This document shows, piece by piece, positions 11,569 to 25,183 of a DNA stretch of 64,000 nucleotides. The stretch comes from Scytalidium lignicola (lineage: Eukaryota; Ascomycota; Leotiomycetes). The stretch's first letter is position 1; each line of letters opens with the position of its first letter. The position numbers were made by a program, and so were the translations under genes. The notes below the pieces were generated by a model. The model was given only the letters and a program-made list of their open reading frames with translations, was not told the DNA's origin and ran no database searches. The stretch is from contig NCSJ02000008.1 in the NCBI GenBank assembly GCA_002812745.2, forward strand, positions 186,001 through 250,000, written 5' to 3'.

Positions 11569-13849
11569 ATGGCGGCTAATCAGAATGTATCTGTTATCGC
11601 TGCGAGGGGCAAGTATACTATTGATGAAAAAGAGCTACAGGTGACCTCCATCTTCGCAAATAAAGGCGAACATGCAGTCCTTGATCATGCTGCCGATGCG
11701 GATGAGGAAGTATTGGTTGCTTTGGGGTATAAGCAAGAATTTAAGCGGTTAGTTTCTCCAATTAAGATGTGCCTTTGCTATGGTTGAGAGAAATAGCGAC
11801 TTTACTTGGCTGGAGTCATTCTGTGTCTCTTTCTCCACGCTTGGCCTTCTACCGTCGATCGCATCAACTCTTGGATACAATCTTGGATATTCTGGTCAGG
11901 CTGGGTCAGTCTGGGGATGGATTGTAGCTGGTATCTTAATTCAGAGCGTAGTATTTGGGATGGCAGAACTCTGCTCAAGCATGCCAACAGCTGGTGGGCT
12001 CTACTATGCATCTGCTGTTCTCGCACCTGAAGGTTGGGGTCCATTTGCATCATGGGTCAGTCTTTCAGTTATAAACATATGGTCCGCAAATGAAATACTG
12101 ACAAAGGCGTGTAGTGTGTAGGATGGTCAAACTTCCTCGGTAAGAAACAGAAGCTTCCTCGATATACTTTTAGGTCATGCTCACACTTTACTCTAGGATA
12201 CTCGACTGGACCGTGCTCTGTCAATTATGCTCTGGCGGCAATGATATTAGCAGCTGCTGAAATATCTCACCCGGGTTATGCTCCACAAACGTGGCACCTT
12301 TATTTGACATTCCTTCTTCTACTCATTATACAAGGTTGTTTCGCGATGAATTCAACTAAAATTTTAGGTTATATCAATATCGTAGGCACGGTTGTAAATA
12401 CGATTGTTCTTGTGATCTTCATTATCTGGGTACCTACTTCTTCTATCAATAATCCTAAGTATACCTCCCCATACCCATAATATATGTAGCTGACAAGACT
12501 AGATTTAATGATAATCACACTGTCTGGGTAGATATTCAGAACGGTACAGGGTGGCCTACAGGATGGGCATTTATTATGGGGTTTCTCACAGTTATCTGGA
12601 CTATGGCAGGATATGATGCCCCCTTTCATCTCAGCGAGGAGTGTTCTAACGCAAATATTGCTGGTCCTCGAGCTATCATTTTAACGGGGCAATTGGGACT
12701 GTATCTTGGGTTCGCTATTATCCTGGTTATTGCCTATACCGTCAAGGATGTACCGGATGTCATCGCCGGCGCCTATGGTCAACCTATGGCAAGTCTTTGT
12801 GTGCAGGTTTTAGGAAAGCGTTCGGGTTTAGCGATGTTTGTCCTAAATATCATCGCTGAATTCTTCGTTGGCCAAGGTATCACCATTACATCCTCACGAG
12901 TAGTCTTCGCTTACTCGAGAGATGGTGCCATTCCCGGTAGTAGATGGTGGAGTAAGGTCAACTCGAAAACACTCACCCCTATTAACAGTGTCTGGTTCAT
13001 TCTGACAATATCTGCCTTGTTGGGACTGTTAATGTTTGCAAGTCCTGTGGCAATCGGGGCCGTTTTCAGCCTTGGTGCAATTGCTCAATATATATCTTTC
13101 GTTACCCCTCTTGGCCTTAAGCTGTTTTTTTCCGGGGACAAGTTTAGACCAGGCAAGTACAAAAAGAGGGATATGATCCAAAGCAATAGCTAAAATAGAA
13201 TCCAGGACCTTGGAACCTTGGCCGCTGGTCAAAACCCGTTGGTGCAGTGGCTGTCGCCTGGCTACTTCTCATTGTTCCTGCTCTGTGCTGTAAGTTCTTT
13301 CATTATTTGTATTAAATTTGTTACTTCTCAAGTGATGTTGCACAGAACAAGACATTAGACACGTGTTTTAAAATATAAAGAGTTGGTAGATGATATAAGA
13401 TGAAACGATCTAGGAGCTCTTTCAAGCAGTCTCATTGCCTCCATATTTGAAATTACGTTCGGATAATATAGATTCTAATCAGAAACAGTCCCATCAGTAA
13501 AGGGCAACGATCTTAACGACCTGACGGTGAACTATAGTAAGCGACCTCCCGCAATGACCAACGCGTTACTAACTCTGCTTAGCATGCTTAATTTATGGAG
13601 GAACTGTACGTGATATTTTCTAGTTGCTATCAAACCTTTCATATGAAATATCTTCCCAGCCTCTTTAGTACATAAAAATATCATTGCTAATAAACTTAGA
13701 TGTTGTTCGCCATAGTGTATTACGTAGTTGACGCACGTAAATGGTTTAAAGGACCACGCGTCAATGTTGACCACCGCATCTACGAGGAACCTATGGTAGG
13801 TACAGGGTCCGGCAGTGAGAATATTGAGCAGGTAGTAGAGAAATTGTGA
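11569..13849 (+). CDS. APC-family amino acid/GABA/choline permease, nine exons
   Basis: Hand-built model, exons 11569-11747, 11791-12055, 12115-12139, 12197-12458, 12503-13152, 13206-13289, 13489-13536, 13583-13605 and 13700-13849. The spliced length is 1,686 nt, giving 561 aa. All junctions keep the family sequence in frame. The protein is a Uga4/Hnm1/Bio5-type plasma-membrane transporter of the amino acid-polyamine-organocation superfamily with about 12 membrane helices. Landmarks are ASTLGYNLGYSGQAG in TM1, SSMPTAGGLYYASA in TM2, the GPCSVNYALAAMIL region, TVIWTMAGYDAPFHLSEEC (the conserved mid-protein signature) and the tail DARKWFKGPRVNV. The substrate could be GABA, choline, biotin precursors or another amine; sequence alone cannot decide. 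Two exons are only 25 and 23 bp. The fifth intron (13153-13205) uses a GC-AG pair (AG|GCAAGT). The seventh intron has TACTAAC. Despite lying within about 500 bp of the RIP-affected block, no coding base is visibly damaged. Confidence 0.85.
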
Positions 13850-14310
13850 AGTATTAGTAGTTCTAGTTCCTAGATTTTCAAATCTGAAATTTCTATACTA
13901 TGATCTTATATTACTTGGTAGAGTTCAACCTATGCGCCTGCGAGTGCATTCGGAAAAGCCAGTTGCGACTGCCATTGAGCTAGGTCATGCCCGTATTTGC
14001 ATGGACCACACAGAGATGAGATTATACTTGTACCATAAGCAGCGCCAAGAATCGATTTGATGCACTTGCTTGCGTTTGTGTTGGTCACTGGATTAAAGTT
14101 AGAGGAGACAACCGTTACAAATCCTGCATTATAAATTTAATGTTTTTACCTCAGCTCAACCCTGCTTCACGAAGGAGAAAAATTCCTTCCTTTTTGTGCT
14201 AATATAATTAATAACCTTTAAGAGTCCTAATGCTATGTTAGATTATGATAAATAAACAAGTTTATTTATATCTGGACTATGAGATTGCGGTGATAGCTGA
14301 GTGGCTTATC
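13850..14310. other. Permease 3' flank, transition to AT-rich block
   Basis: Non-coding DNA downstream of the permease stop codon. Composition falls steadily toward AT-rich from about 14,140. Nothing recognised apart from the hairpin that follows. Confidence 0.4.
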
Positions 14311-14360
14311 AGGCAGGGGGGTCAAAGTTCCCTTTGACCCCCTGCTTGAGGAACTTTGAC
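14281..14360. repeat. GC-rich hairpin at the left edge of the AT-rich block
   Basis: A GC-rich island contains two overlapping inverted repeats. GCAGGGGGGTCAAAG (14313-14327) pairs with CTTTGACCCCCTGC (14332-14345). GTCAAAGTTCC (14321-14331) pairs with GGAACTTTGAC (14350-14360). Just upstream, TAGCTGAGTGG (about 14,294-14,304) fits an RNA polymerase III A-box consensus, but no B-box follows. It may be the end of a DNA transposon or a MITE relic marking the block boundary; the family is not recognised. Confidence 0.5.
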
Positions 14361-15675
14361 TCCCCTACTTCCACTTGTCCTTGTAACTAAATCCACCCTA
14401 ATTCTCTTACTTCCCTTTTGACCTACAAAATCACTTCTCATACTCATTCAATCAAATGAGTTCAGTTATTAGCAGCAAGGCATAGCCTTTTTGACATTGT
14501 TTAATATGTGGCTAACAATTGGTTGTAGGCAAATAAAATTCTAGAGAATGTTACTAAAAAAAGTCTGGGAATTAGAAGTTCATTTCTGTAATGCTAATAA
14601 CAAAGTTCATTATGTTACCCTAGCTTTGAAGAAATTTACCTAATATTATATAATGAATTAAGAAGTCAGTTGACTATTTTAACTTATCTTTAACAGTTTT
14701 TATCAACTATGCTCTTTGTAAACAACTATTTTTGAGGATATATACTCTTTTTNCTTGTAAGTCAGAAAAGGAACTAAAAGCTAAACAAGCTGTAAAAGTT
14801 AAAAANGTCAATACATAAATTATAACTAGATAACTTTAATTCAAAGAGTAAGAAGTTATCTAATAAGAAGAAAACCAATATTTTAAAAGTTATCAAAGAA
14901 TTAGCTTAATATAAAAAAAACAATACTTTACTTAAAAAANGATACTTCAGCCTAGTATGAAAATCCCTTAACTTTTTTATAGAATAATACTTTAAACAGA
15001 AGTTTCCAATAACTTTAAGCTTATTAAATTATATTTTGATAAATATAAGTAAATTAAGAACTCAGATAATCTAAATCCAATTTGAAAAAAAANCTATATT
15101 ACTTAAAATATTTTAAACTGTTTAAAAAGAAGAATAATATCTTTAAAACAACAAAAAGAAGAAANTCGAAAAAAAGAAAAAAAAAATTCTAATTTAACAG
15201 TTATACATATATTATTATATTAGTTAAAAATAATCAATGTAATTATAAAATACTTTTAAAGTTATAAAAACCTTTTATTAAAAGAACAAGAACAAAGAAG
15301 GAAGAAATTAAAATATATAACATATTATAATTAAAGATAAAGCTTGATTAGACTTAATAGCCTTATATTAAATTTCAAGAACTTAAAATTATAAGACTAA
15401 TCAGATTCAATCTATAAAAAGATTAAAATTGATAATTACTTATAGTTTTGAAAAGTATAAATAGTTTAACCTTAAAATCAAAGTTATAAATTAATATATT
15501 ATGACTATTTTAACTTATTCTCTAAGATTCATCTTAAAGGGAATTATACAAGTAATTACTGAAAAGTAGTTTTAACTGTTATATATTCACAATAAGTTAA
15601 TACTACTAAAACCTAGTCAAGCTTAAAAGTAAAATAAGTCTTAGATTATTCAAGTGGTTAATTATACTATCTAAC
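14361..15675. other. AT-rich RIP-like DNA, unidentified repeat
   Basis: Extremely AT-rich, with stops in all frames and several Ns beside A runs. Presumably decayed transposon. I could not read a protein signature here. Confidence 0.5.
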
Positions 15676-16174
15676 TGTTGGTAGAATAGTGGTTATGTAC
15701 ACGTGATATTCACGTGCCCCTGTAAGCTAGTCCCGATTAGGTAGTGGGAACGAGCGAAGCTCCTACAGCTTCGCTCTCCCACCCCTAATCGTAGGAGAAC
15801 AACCATGGAATAGCACAACGAGTATATTACGTATAATTGCGTACCGTACTTCGTGCTACAGGTGAACCGACACTAACATTAATAATAAATTAAAAGCTTT
15901 CTTATAAGTTTTTGTAGTTAGTTGTCAAGTCCTTAGTAGGCTAATCACATGAAGGGAGGAAGGATAGGGGTCTGAGTCCTAGCCGCTCCTTAGCTGCTGA
16001 CTCCCGTCTATAAAGAGGCGGTTTTCCCCTTCTCTTTGACAGGAGTCAGAGATCAATCTTGTAATTTTAGAAGAGCACCGAGTTTTAGAGTGAATCTACA
16101 CCTAACCAACTGCTATCTCATTGCTAGTCTCCTATTATGTTTCAGCCTCCTGGTCTCTCTTCACTCTATCTACA
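15676..16174 (+). repeat. LTR-like island, little mutated
   Basis: A roughly 500-bp island of near-normal composition inside the AT-rich block. It starts TGTTGGTAGA and can be ended at ...CTACA, the TG...CA form of a retroelement LTR. It contains CACGTG twice as a palindrome (15700-15716). It also has a long imperfect hairpin (15735-15790) centred on GAGCGAAGCT/AGCTTCGCTC. A TATAAAG box at about 16009-16015 fits an LTR promoter. No clean target duplication was found and the right end is uncertain. It is probably a solo LTR of a Ty1/copia-like family. An inverted, heavily mutated copy lies at 38.8-39.0 kb. Confidence 0.55.
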
Positions 16175-18859
16175 AATACCCTTAACATTAGTAAAGTTTA
16201 AAATAAATAAATTTGTTTTTAATGAGTTTATACATGAATTTGTTATATTATAGAATATTAACTTTGATACTCGAAAATAGAATACAATTATTATTTAATA
16301 CTATTGTTAAAAAAGAAGTTTATTAATCCTAAATATACAAGTACATTTAAAATAGTAATAAATGCAGTTAAAAGTAATTAAATGTATAATCTTAAACTAA
16401 ACAGAATAAACTTGTTAATGTAAGAATACTAATAACAGAAAAAAATCAGAAGATTACAAATTTTCTTAAAAAATAGTTTAGAGGATTATACATTTTAACA
16501 AACTTTTAAGAACAATTAAAAAAAANGTATAAAACCTTTCTTGTCTTTCAAATACTAGTCTGATGTTTACTATTTTTAACCTTTAAATGTTAAAATAGTT
16601 TATTTGACTAGAATAGTATAAACAAGTTTACAAGTTTTTTAACAGATTTTTATGATTACTTTAATCTTAAAGTCTTTCATTTCTAGAATAATAACGACTT
16701 TTATAACTTCTTAAACTTATATTTTATATATTGATTATCATTTGAGCTAAACTTATTACATTTATAAAGTTAAGATTATAACTTTAGGTTTTAAATTGTC
16801 TTTTACAGTTAAATTAAAAGTTTACATTATATTTCCTGAAGTATATAACACTTTTTTTACTAGTTAACTTCTAGTACTTTAAAAGGTTATTAATACTAAG
16901 TAAACCTTTATTATAATCCAATTTGTTAAAAGTTAAAATAGTAATTACTTTTTCAAATATTGTTTTGCTAACAAACTAACTAGAAAGACTATTAAATTTA
17001 ATGTAAACAATTATTGTTAGTATATTAAATACTTTTACTTGTACAAGTTAAATGTTAAGAATTTAAATTGTATATTATTTACTAATACCCTTTAAAACCC
17101 ATTAATAACCTTAATATATTCATCTATAATCACTTTAGTCTTTGTAATATATATAACCAACTAGAAAAGTCTTTTAAACATGCTTGTCAACAAGTTAAAC
17201 TTGTTTAGTTATATTCAAATTATCAACTCTTCTTAAATTGCATTAGCTTTTGCTGTATCAACGCTTAAAACTGTTAAACAAGTTATTTTTAACAAAAAAT
17301 CTACAAGTAATAATATAAAGTTTTAAGGAAAATATTCTTGTACAACCTTTTTAAAGAAACGTAAATACAAGCATTTAAAGTAGAATTTCCAATGTTAAAA
17401 CTTTTACAAGTTAAGTATAAAAATTATTCTATAATTAACTATAATTGTTAACTTAAAATTTAAGCAAATTCTATATACTATTAAATACTATAATATAAGA
17501 GTTAACCAATTTTATTACTGTCTATTAACTACTCAGATTATATAAGTTAAGTTAGAATAAAAAGAACTAATAACAAATAAGTTTTAATAAATTCTAAACA
17601 GTAATAAAAAATTTAACTTTTAACAGAATTCTAAAAGTTAAATTTTAAATTTTCTTCTAGTAATACTCTTTTGCTAAATGTTTATAATATCTGTTTTAAA
17701 GTAAAGTAAATATAAAATAAGTTTTTAATAAGGTAAACTTGTTTAACTTTTTGTTAATTATTTTAATAATAGTAAAATTAGCAATAATATAACTATACAA
17801 AGTTCTAATGCTTTTTGTAATAAGAATAACTTATTCTTATTATAATAATATAAGTATTATACGAAGAATAGCTTATTTAGACTTTTAAGAAGGATAAAGA
17901 ATATAATAAAGCAGCATTTTAAGGTATAAATATGTTTAACAGCTTAAAAGAATATGTGAATCTTCTACAGAACAGAGATACTAGTTAATATTATATTTAA
18001 AAGCTTAAAGTCCTAACTTAAGTCTTTACAGTAAAGCTTAAGTAGAAGTTTCCTCTAAGGTTAGGATAATTTATTTTATCTGTATATAAGTAAGTTATAA
18101 CATATTATAAGCTATACTTTTGTAACAAATAAAACGAATAATAATGTTATTATACTATAATAATAGTGATTATTCGTTAAAACTTTGAGTAAATACCTTA
18201 TAGAAGAAATGCAATGTATATTTTGTAAATAGCAATATTCTTTTTNAATTAAGCATAAAATTACTAAGTAAAGCTTTTTAATAATATCAATAAGTATACA
18301 TTAATATGAATTTTTACAGATATTAAGTTAAAATAAATATTAAATATACATAATATTGTATAGTCTACTCTTAGCAAAAAANGTATATATTAAAGTAAAC
18401 AGGATTAAAGAAGAGGTAAATAACAAAGTTTAAAGAAGTATATTTACTTTTATTAAAACTACATTTTAGCTAAGAACTTTACAACTTATTTTATTTAGAA
18501 TATATTAAGTTTGAATTTCATTTATAATTATAATTAAGCAAAAACAGCTATAAGAAATCAATAATATTATTCTTAATAGCAATTACTTAAATTAAAATAC
18601 TAAATATAGTTTATATTATAATCTAATAACAAGTAAGTTTGATTTTCTAATAGGATTTTATGCTTTTAAAAAATACAATCAAACTTTTTTTTATTAATTA
18701 AAAGTACATTAAACATCTTGTATAAAGACAATATAATAAAAGCTTATAAAAAANGTAAAAGAACTTATATAATTGTCCAAGAGAAGTATATAGAATACTA
18801 GATATACTAATAAGTTGTATAATTCAAATTATCAATTATTATTCTAGAAAATTGTTACT
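16175..18859. other. AT-rich RIP-like DNA, possible minus-strand gag relic
   Basis: No open frame. On the minus strand at about 17,040-17,300 a run broken by a few stops resembles the gag region of fungal copia elements (a segment like TKTKVIIDEYIKVINGF). This is weak, and the rest is unreadable. It likely belongs to another decayed retroelement. Confidence 0.3.
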
Positions 18860-18892
18860 ACTGATTACATTAATAAAATACTTTTATTAGGA

Positions 18893-18926
18893 NAAGATGT
18901 ACATTTACTGTAAAGGTAAACTAACA
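18893..18926 (+). repeat. 34-bp direct repeat, copy A (putative copia 5' LTR end)
   Basis: Matches 34,141-34,174 over 34 bases; the visible differences are two G/A transitions and one N. Weaker similarity extends some 35-40 bases to the left. It ends in CA, as an LTR right end should. The rest of the LTR is too diverged to outline. Confidence 0.55.
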
Positions 18927-21900
18927 TTAATTAGTTAAATCTTACAGATTAAATAGAATATACAGTTTATTACTTTGAAGAAGGAGGTTAACTTATGTAA
19001 TTTGTACTACTTTGATAACTCTAGTCTAAAGAGTAATTTTATTTACATTAAACCTTTGTTAAGAGTAAGTTTTTAAGACCTTTAATCTTTAGTCTTTTTT
19101 ACTAAAAAATAACTTGATCAAGTTATCAAATACCTTCAAGGCTTATCCTTTTAACTCTAAAAACATAGACTTATGTTAACAATACATAGTCAATTTATAT
19201 ATAAAACTACTAGTTTCTACCTTTTACAACCTCTTTAACCTTCAATCTTATAATTCTCCTTTATTATACTTCTTTACAATTATTACACACTCTTAAGCCT
19301 TTAATTAGTACTTCCTCTTAACAGAATCCCTTTGTTTGCATTACCTCCAACTAACTTCCTTTTACACCTTTACAATTACTTAACATATTCTTCTATTCTC
19401 CTCAACACAATTTACCTCTCCTAAAGTACTCTACTGCTTATTAAAATATTTTTTTATCCTTTAAAGTACTTTCTTATTCTTTAAAGCATTTTACCATTCA
19501 TTAAGATATCTTTCTGTTTTATTAAAATACCTTTTTGTGTTTTAGCATATCTTTCTACTTTGTATAACATAACTTACTATTTATTATTACTTTAGCTTAT
19601 ATATACAAAGTATACAGTTAGTAATTAAGAGTAAAGTCAATTTACAATTATAATACNTTTTAGCTTTTATACTTTCAATACCTTTAAACCCCTTTACTTT
19701 CTTATCTTTAAATTCNTTTTTAAAGTATTAGTTTTCCTCTTATTTTACTTTTACTTCAATATCCTCAACTTCTTTTTACTTTGACTTCTTCTTAATTCAA
19801 TTTCCTTTTACTTTAACTTCCTCTTACCTCAGTACCTTCAGCTTTTACAAGGCTTATAACATAAGAATCTAAGCTAAGGAAGAGTAGACAATTCAAGTAA
19901 TTATAAATACTTTAAGTAGTAAGCTAAAACTATTTAAGAGTATATTCCTCAAACTTATTTTTAACATTGATCTTATAGTCATTATAAGGCAAACTTTATC
20001 CTTACTTAATACTAAGGAAGATTTAAGGCTTAAGATAATAAACAACTTAGGGGAAAAAGACTTTAAAGATCAATTTGTTGATTTTACTTTTAATTCATTT
20101 ACTATAACTATTGTAAAGCTTAATAAATACATCAAATTCAAGTAACATAAATATAAGGAAGAAGAATAGACTAATTATACTTTGTAAAAAGCTTTTAAAG
20201 AAGACTTTTATAACTTTACAAAAGCTTACTTTACAAGAGTTACTACTAATACTTTAAAAACCTTTTGAATATTCTTATAAACATAAAGAATATAGATTAA
20301 GAGCAATAGAATACTAATGTTATATATAATAGCTAAAGTATTAAAAAAAGGATAAACTTACAAAATAAACTAATAATAAGATTAACGAATATATTCAAAA
20401 GTATAATCAAACTCTTTCAAATATTATTAATTATAAACTTAATAATNAAAAAGTTACTTTTAATCAACATTTCAACTAAAGATAAAAAAAAATATATATA
20501 ATACTTCAAGGGTTTCTAAAGCTTNAAACTTAATAACAAATACCTTTATATTCAAGTATATTACTAGTAGTACAAACAAAGAACATACTTACACATTTAA
20601 GGTTATTACCTTTACTACAAGTAAAGAATACTCCTTTACAAATTAAGCTTTCTTTACTATTACATTAAGTATAAGGTTATAAGAAAGAGCTTGCAAACTT
20701 AACAAAGATATATACTAAGAAAAGCAAGTATAATAATAACAAAAACAACATTAACTTCAAACTCATTATTTTTCACAATATTTATAAAAAGGTTAATATA
20801 TTACAACAAGCTTAAGCAAAAGCTTTTTTTAGTATATTAAAAGGCTTAATCTTAAACTTCTTCTACACTAATAATACTTTAATTACTTTATCTTTTGAAA
20901 AGTTATGTATTAAGATTTATAATTACTTTAAAAGCCTTAAATATAAAAGAAGTATACTATCAAAGTAAAATGAAGTAAACCTTGAGTTAATTATAACTTA
21001 AAACAAAAGTAAATCAACCTTTGAATATTTTTAATTACTCTTAAGTTATAATACTTTTAACATAACTTAGACCTTACTTTACAAAATAATACCTTCATTT
21101 ACAATAAGTTAATTATTACTTGTTAAAATATATTAACTTATTAATATACTTATTTTAAACTATTATTAACTATTGTTAACTTACTTAACAACTTGCATTT
21201 ATCAATTATAATATAAGAGAAGACAAATAATACTATCTAAACTAATGTCTTCTTTACAAATCATTGTTATTACAAGTAAGGTTATTATCCCTTTACTTAA
21301 AACAACTAGTTAAGAAAACAATTCAACNAAAAAACATTGTTTTATATATAAAAAAGAAAGTTGTATATTATACAACTATACTAAGAAGGAGTATAAAGAA
21401 TCAAAAAGCTATTTTAAAAAGTAATTTGATCAACAATTCAACAAGAAATTTCACTAATACCTTATTAAATTCAAAGGCAAAGAAGTTATAAACTTTAACA
21501 ATAATAACTTTAATGATTTTAAACACTTTAAAGACCTTAAAACACTTATAATAATTATTAAAAACAAAGATTAAAGTTTTACTTTTATATAAAAACTTAT
21601 TAAAAGTTATGTTACTTTTATTAATACTGTTAATTCAGTAAATACAATTAAAGCTTTAACATTCCTTATTAATCACACTTTTAAACATATACTTATAATT
21701 TAATATACCTTTATAAGTTATGACAAAAAGAACCTTCTTGTATATAATACTATTATAACCTTCAAATATACATTAAAAACATTTTATAATATCATGATTA
21801 ATACAAATACTTTTAAGAAGTCTACAACTAATTATAATTGATATATTACTTACTAAAAGATTAATAACATTATTTTAATTGATAAATCAACAAAGAGTAA

Positions 21901-24900
21901 TATGAATATGTTTATACAGTTTAAGATTAGTATTACAAGCTCAATTAGTTTAATTAACATCTATACTTCTTTTAGCAAAGTTCAATTCTATATCATTAAT
22001 ATAAACACTTTATTTTTACTTTCTTTAACTAATATAAAAATATAAATTACTTAAGAATCTATTACAACAACATTAAAAACAAGCTTATTACTTTTAACAA
22101 TAAAATGCTTATAATTTAACATTTTAACTATATATTTTAGTTATAAAACAACTTCTTATATACCTTTTTAATAAACNTTTTTTAATACTAATATATATTA
22201 CTTAACCAAAGTTGAATTTCACTATTTAAACTATTGTTTTAACTACTTATTAATTAGAAGGTTATGTAAAATCCTAGAATATTCAAGATATAAGGTCAAC
22301 AATAAAGTACTCTAGCATTTTACTCAATTTTGTGGTTATTATTAAAAACACAACAAATTACCTAAAAGATTCAAGTTTACCCTTTAAGATAACATCAAAT
22401 TCAATTATATAATTTTAATTAACATTATGTATATTAATAATAAGCTTATTTTACATANTTATCAACGAAGTTACAAGCTTTCAAGTTACTTAATAACTAT
22501 AAAATATTTCCGNCAAAACATGTCTAGAATACTTTACAAACTTATTAGATTAATATTTACTTTAGACTTCTTGATTTAATTACTTATAATACTAGTAAAA
22601 GCTTTATCAACAAGGATTTTAAGTATTTTACTATTATAATAAACGNTTTTCACTAAGTATATACTTATAAAAGTATATTAATTAATTGGAAAAGTTAAAC
22701 ATTATTATATTATCTTATGTTAAGCATATCAAATTATCTTTAAGAAGCTTTTTAATCTTAACAAGGATATAACCTTACAAATGGTTATCAAAGTTATAAA
22801 CAATATAACAAGCCTTAATAACCTTATACTAACCTTATTTGTTTTTGAAGCATTCTCTTACATGTTAGAATTTAACACTCTTACTCCTTTAATAACTTAA
22901 TATATTACAATAACTAAGAAGGTTATAAACAAGATCAAAGTTTATCATACTTAAAAAACAAGTAAAAGATACCTTAAATCAGCGAAATAAACCTTTAACA
23001 ACAATTATCTATAACTTACCTCTTAATTCAAAAGTACTTATATAACATNAAAAACAATAAAGGACATACAAGAAGCTAGAAGAGCTTATTCAGCCTGTTA
23101 GAAGTGAATAATAAGACTTATAAATTATAACTACTAAATAATCTTACAGAATTCAAGAATATTATAATAAAACCATACTTAAAAGAAGATAATACTCAAG
23201 AACCTTAGAATACTTAAGAAGTTCAATACAACAAGGATATAACTCAGGTTAAACCTTAACCTCAACTAGCATTAACTATATTTGAAAAACTAGTTAAACA
23301 ACATTATAACAAACTTTAAAAGAATATTGTTTAAGCTTTAATAATTAATATTATAATTTATATATAATAAAAACCTTAAATCATACTTTTAACAAAACAA
23401 TTTAAAGAATCTTAATATAAGGAAATTAATAAACTATTTAAAAAGGGTATATTCGAAGTTGTCCTTATATTACTTATTTTAAAAGGCATTAAAATCTTCA
23501 ACTCTAAGTTTGTTAATAAGATTAAGAATACTAAAATAAACTTAACCTTCAAAAAGTTACATTTAGTTATTCAAACTTATAATAATATTAAAAAAGACCT
23601 AATTTTAATTTAATTACTTAAAATTCAAAGGGTTAACCAACATTTAATTTTAACTATTACAATTATAATACTAAAGAAAAAGCTTTACTTATAAGATATA
23701 TTACAAGCTTATGTTTAATCAAATATAAACCTAAATTATAACTTTTATATTTATCCTTTTATAAAGTTAAGTATAAGAGAAGATATTATTTTAAGGGTTA
23801 TTAAGCCTTTGTATAAAGTCTTTAAAGTAGAAAACTATTAGTTTAATACTTATTATTACTATTATGCTGAACAACTTTAAATGAGCTAATCAATATACAA
23901 CTCTTACTTATTATACATTAATACCCTTGAATTTAGGATTATTAACTTATAAATTAATAATACTTTGTTTTTAACTAATAATACCTTTATAAACATTAAA
24001 CAAAAGAAGTTTAAGTTTCAAGTTAAAGTTAAGAAGATACTTATAATCAATAACTTAATTAAATTCAACAATAGCTTAATTACCTTAAACAAGAATAATA
24101 ATATNAAAAACTTCAAGCTTATTAACTTTCATCAACTATTAGATATTGTTAATTCCAAGGGAATCATATTCAAAGTAATAACCTTTAAAGACTAATATAT
24201 AACTCAAAGAGTTTAAAGAGTATATATAATTATTATTAACTAACCAAAGGCTACTTTTAANTTTTTCTTTTGTTGCTTAAAAGATTAACCTTTAAGAGNA
24301 AAAACGTTAAAACACTTAACAAGTATTTATAATAACAAATTAACAACACTNAAAAAAAGCTTTAAGTATATATAACTTGATTATAAGATTCTTCAGTTAT
24401 TAATGTTCACAAACACTTCTTTTACAAATAATACAAATCTTTTCTCATAGATTAATTATATAATTGTACTTGTAAATACTAATATAAAGGGAAATATTAT
24501 CTACTAATCCTCAATCAAGTATAAGAGGATTATTAAAAGTATACTAACCTTAAAACTTTATACTATAACTTATAAATTCAATATTAAGGTTACTCTAAAG
24601 CTAATTATTAAGAAAATTCTTAAAATGACTATTCTATTTGTTCTTTACATTAATTCAAAGTTATTATACAATTACCTCATCAAATTAAATATTATATAAG
24701 AGAAATATCTTATAATAAACCTTATATGTTTATACTAATCATATAAATATCAAGAGATTATTAAGATTAAGTAAATTGATAATAATAACAACTCTGCAGA
24801 TTCTATAACAAAATCTAAGGCTTGTAAAGTACTTAAAAACCTAATTAACAAGAATAAAGTTAACTTATATATAATAGAATAAGTAAAACGAAAAGAGTTT

Positions 24901-25010
24901 AAAATTAAAGGAATTAAAAGTGTTATAAAGGTTTAAAAACGGTTATAAAGTTATAAAAGTATTATAAAAAGTTTAAAAGTATTATAAGATTATAAAACTC
25001 CTTATAATAT

Positions 25011-25183
25011 TATTATACTATTGTTATAAGGTTACTTTAACCTTAAGTATTCTATTAAGCTTAATCATTAGCTTAGTTATTATCCTTACTTATCAAGCTT
25101 TCTATGGTTATATCAAGCTATAGCATACTCTCTTTAATAGATCATCGCTTTTACTACTTATAAAATATTCCTATTATATAAGA
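25011..25183 (+). repeat. Gypsy 5' LTR (173 bp)
   Basis: Aligns without gaps to 33658-33830; differences are mostly C/T and G/A. It starts TA where the 3' LTR starts TG, a RIP-type change, and ends AAGA where the partner ends AACA. It is preceded by target duplication AATAT (25006-25010). Confidence 0.85.

Noticed and set aside
21264..21491. 75-codon frame inside the AT-rich block
   Set aside because: Lys/Asn/Ile-rich product of AT-rich DNA, inside a decayed copia element; not a gene.
23965..24195. 76-codon frame at the copia RT box
   Set aside because: It is a stop-free stretch of the broken copia polyprotein, starting at TTG, not an independent gene.
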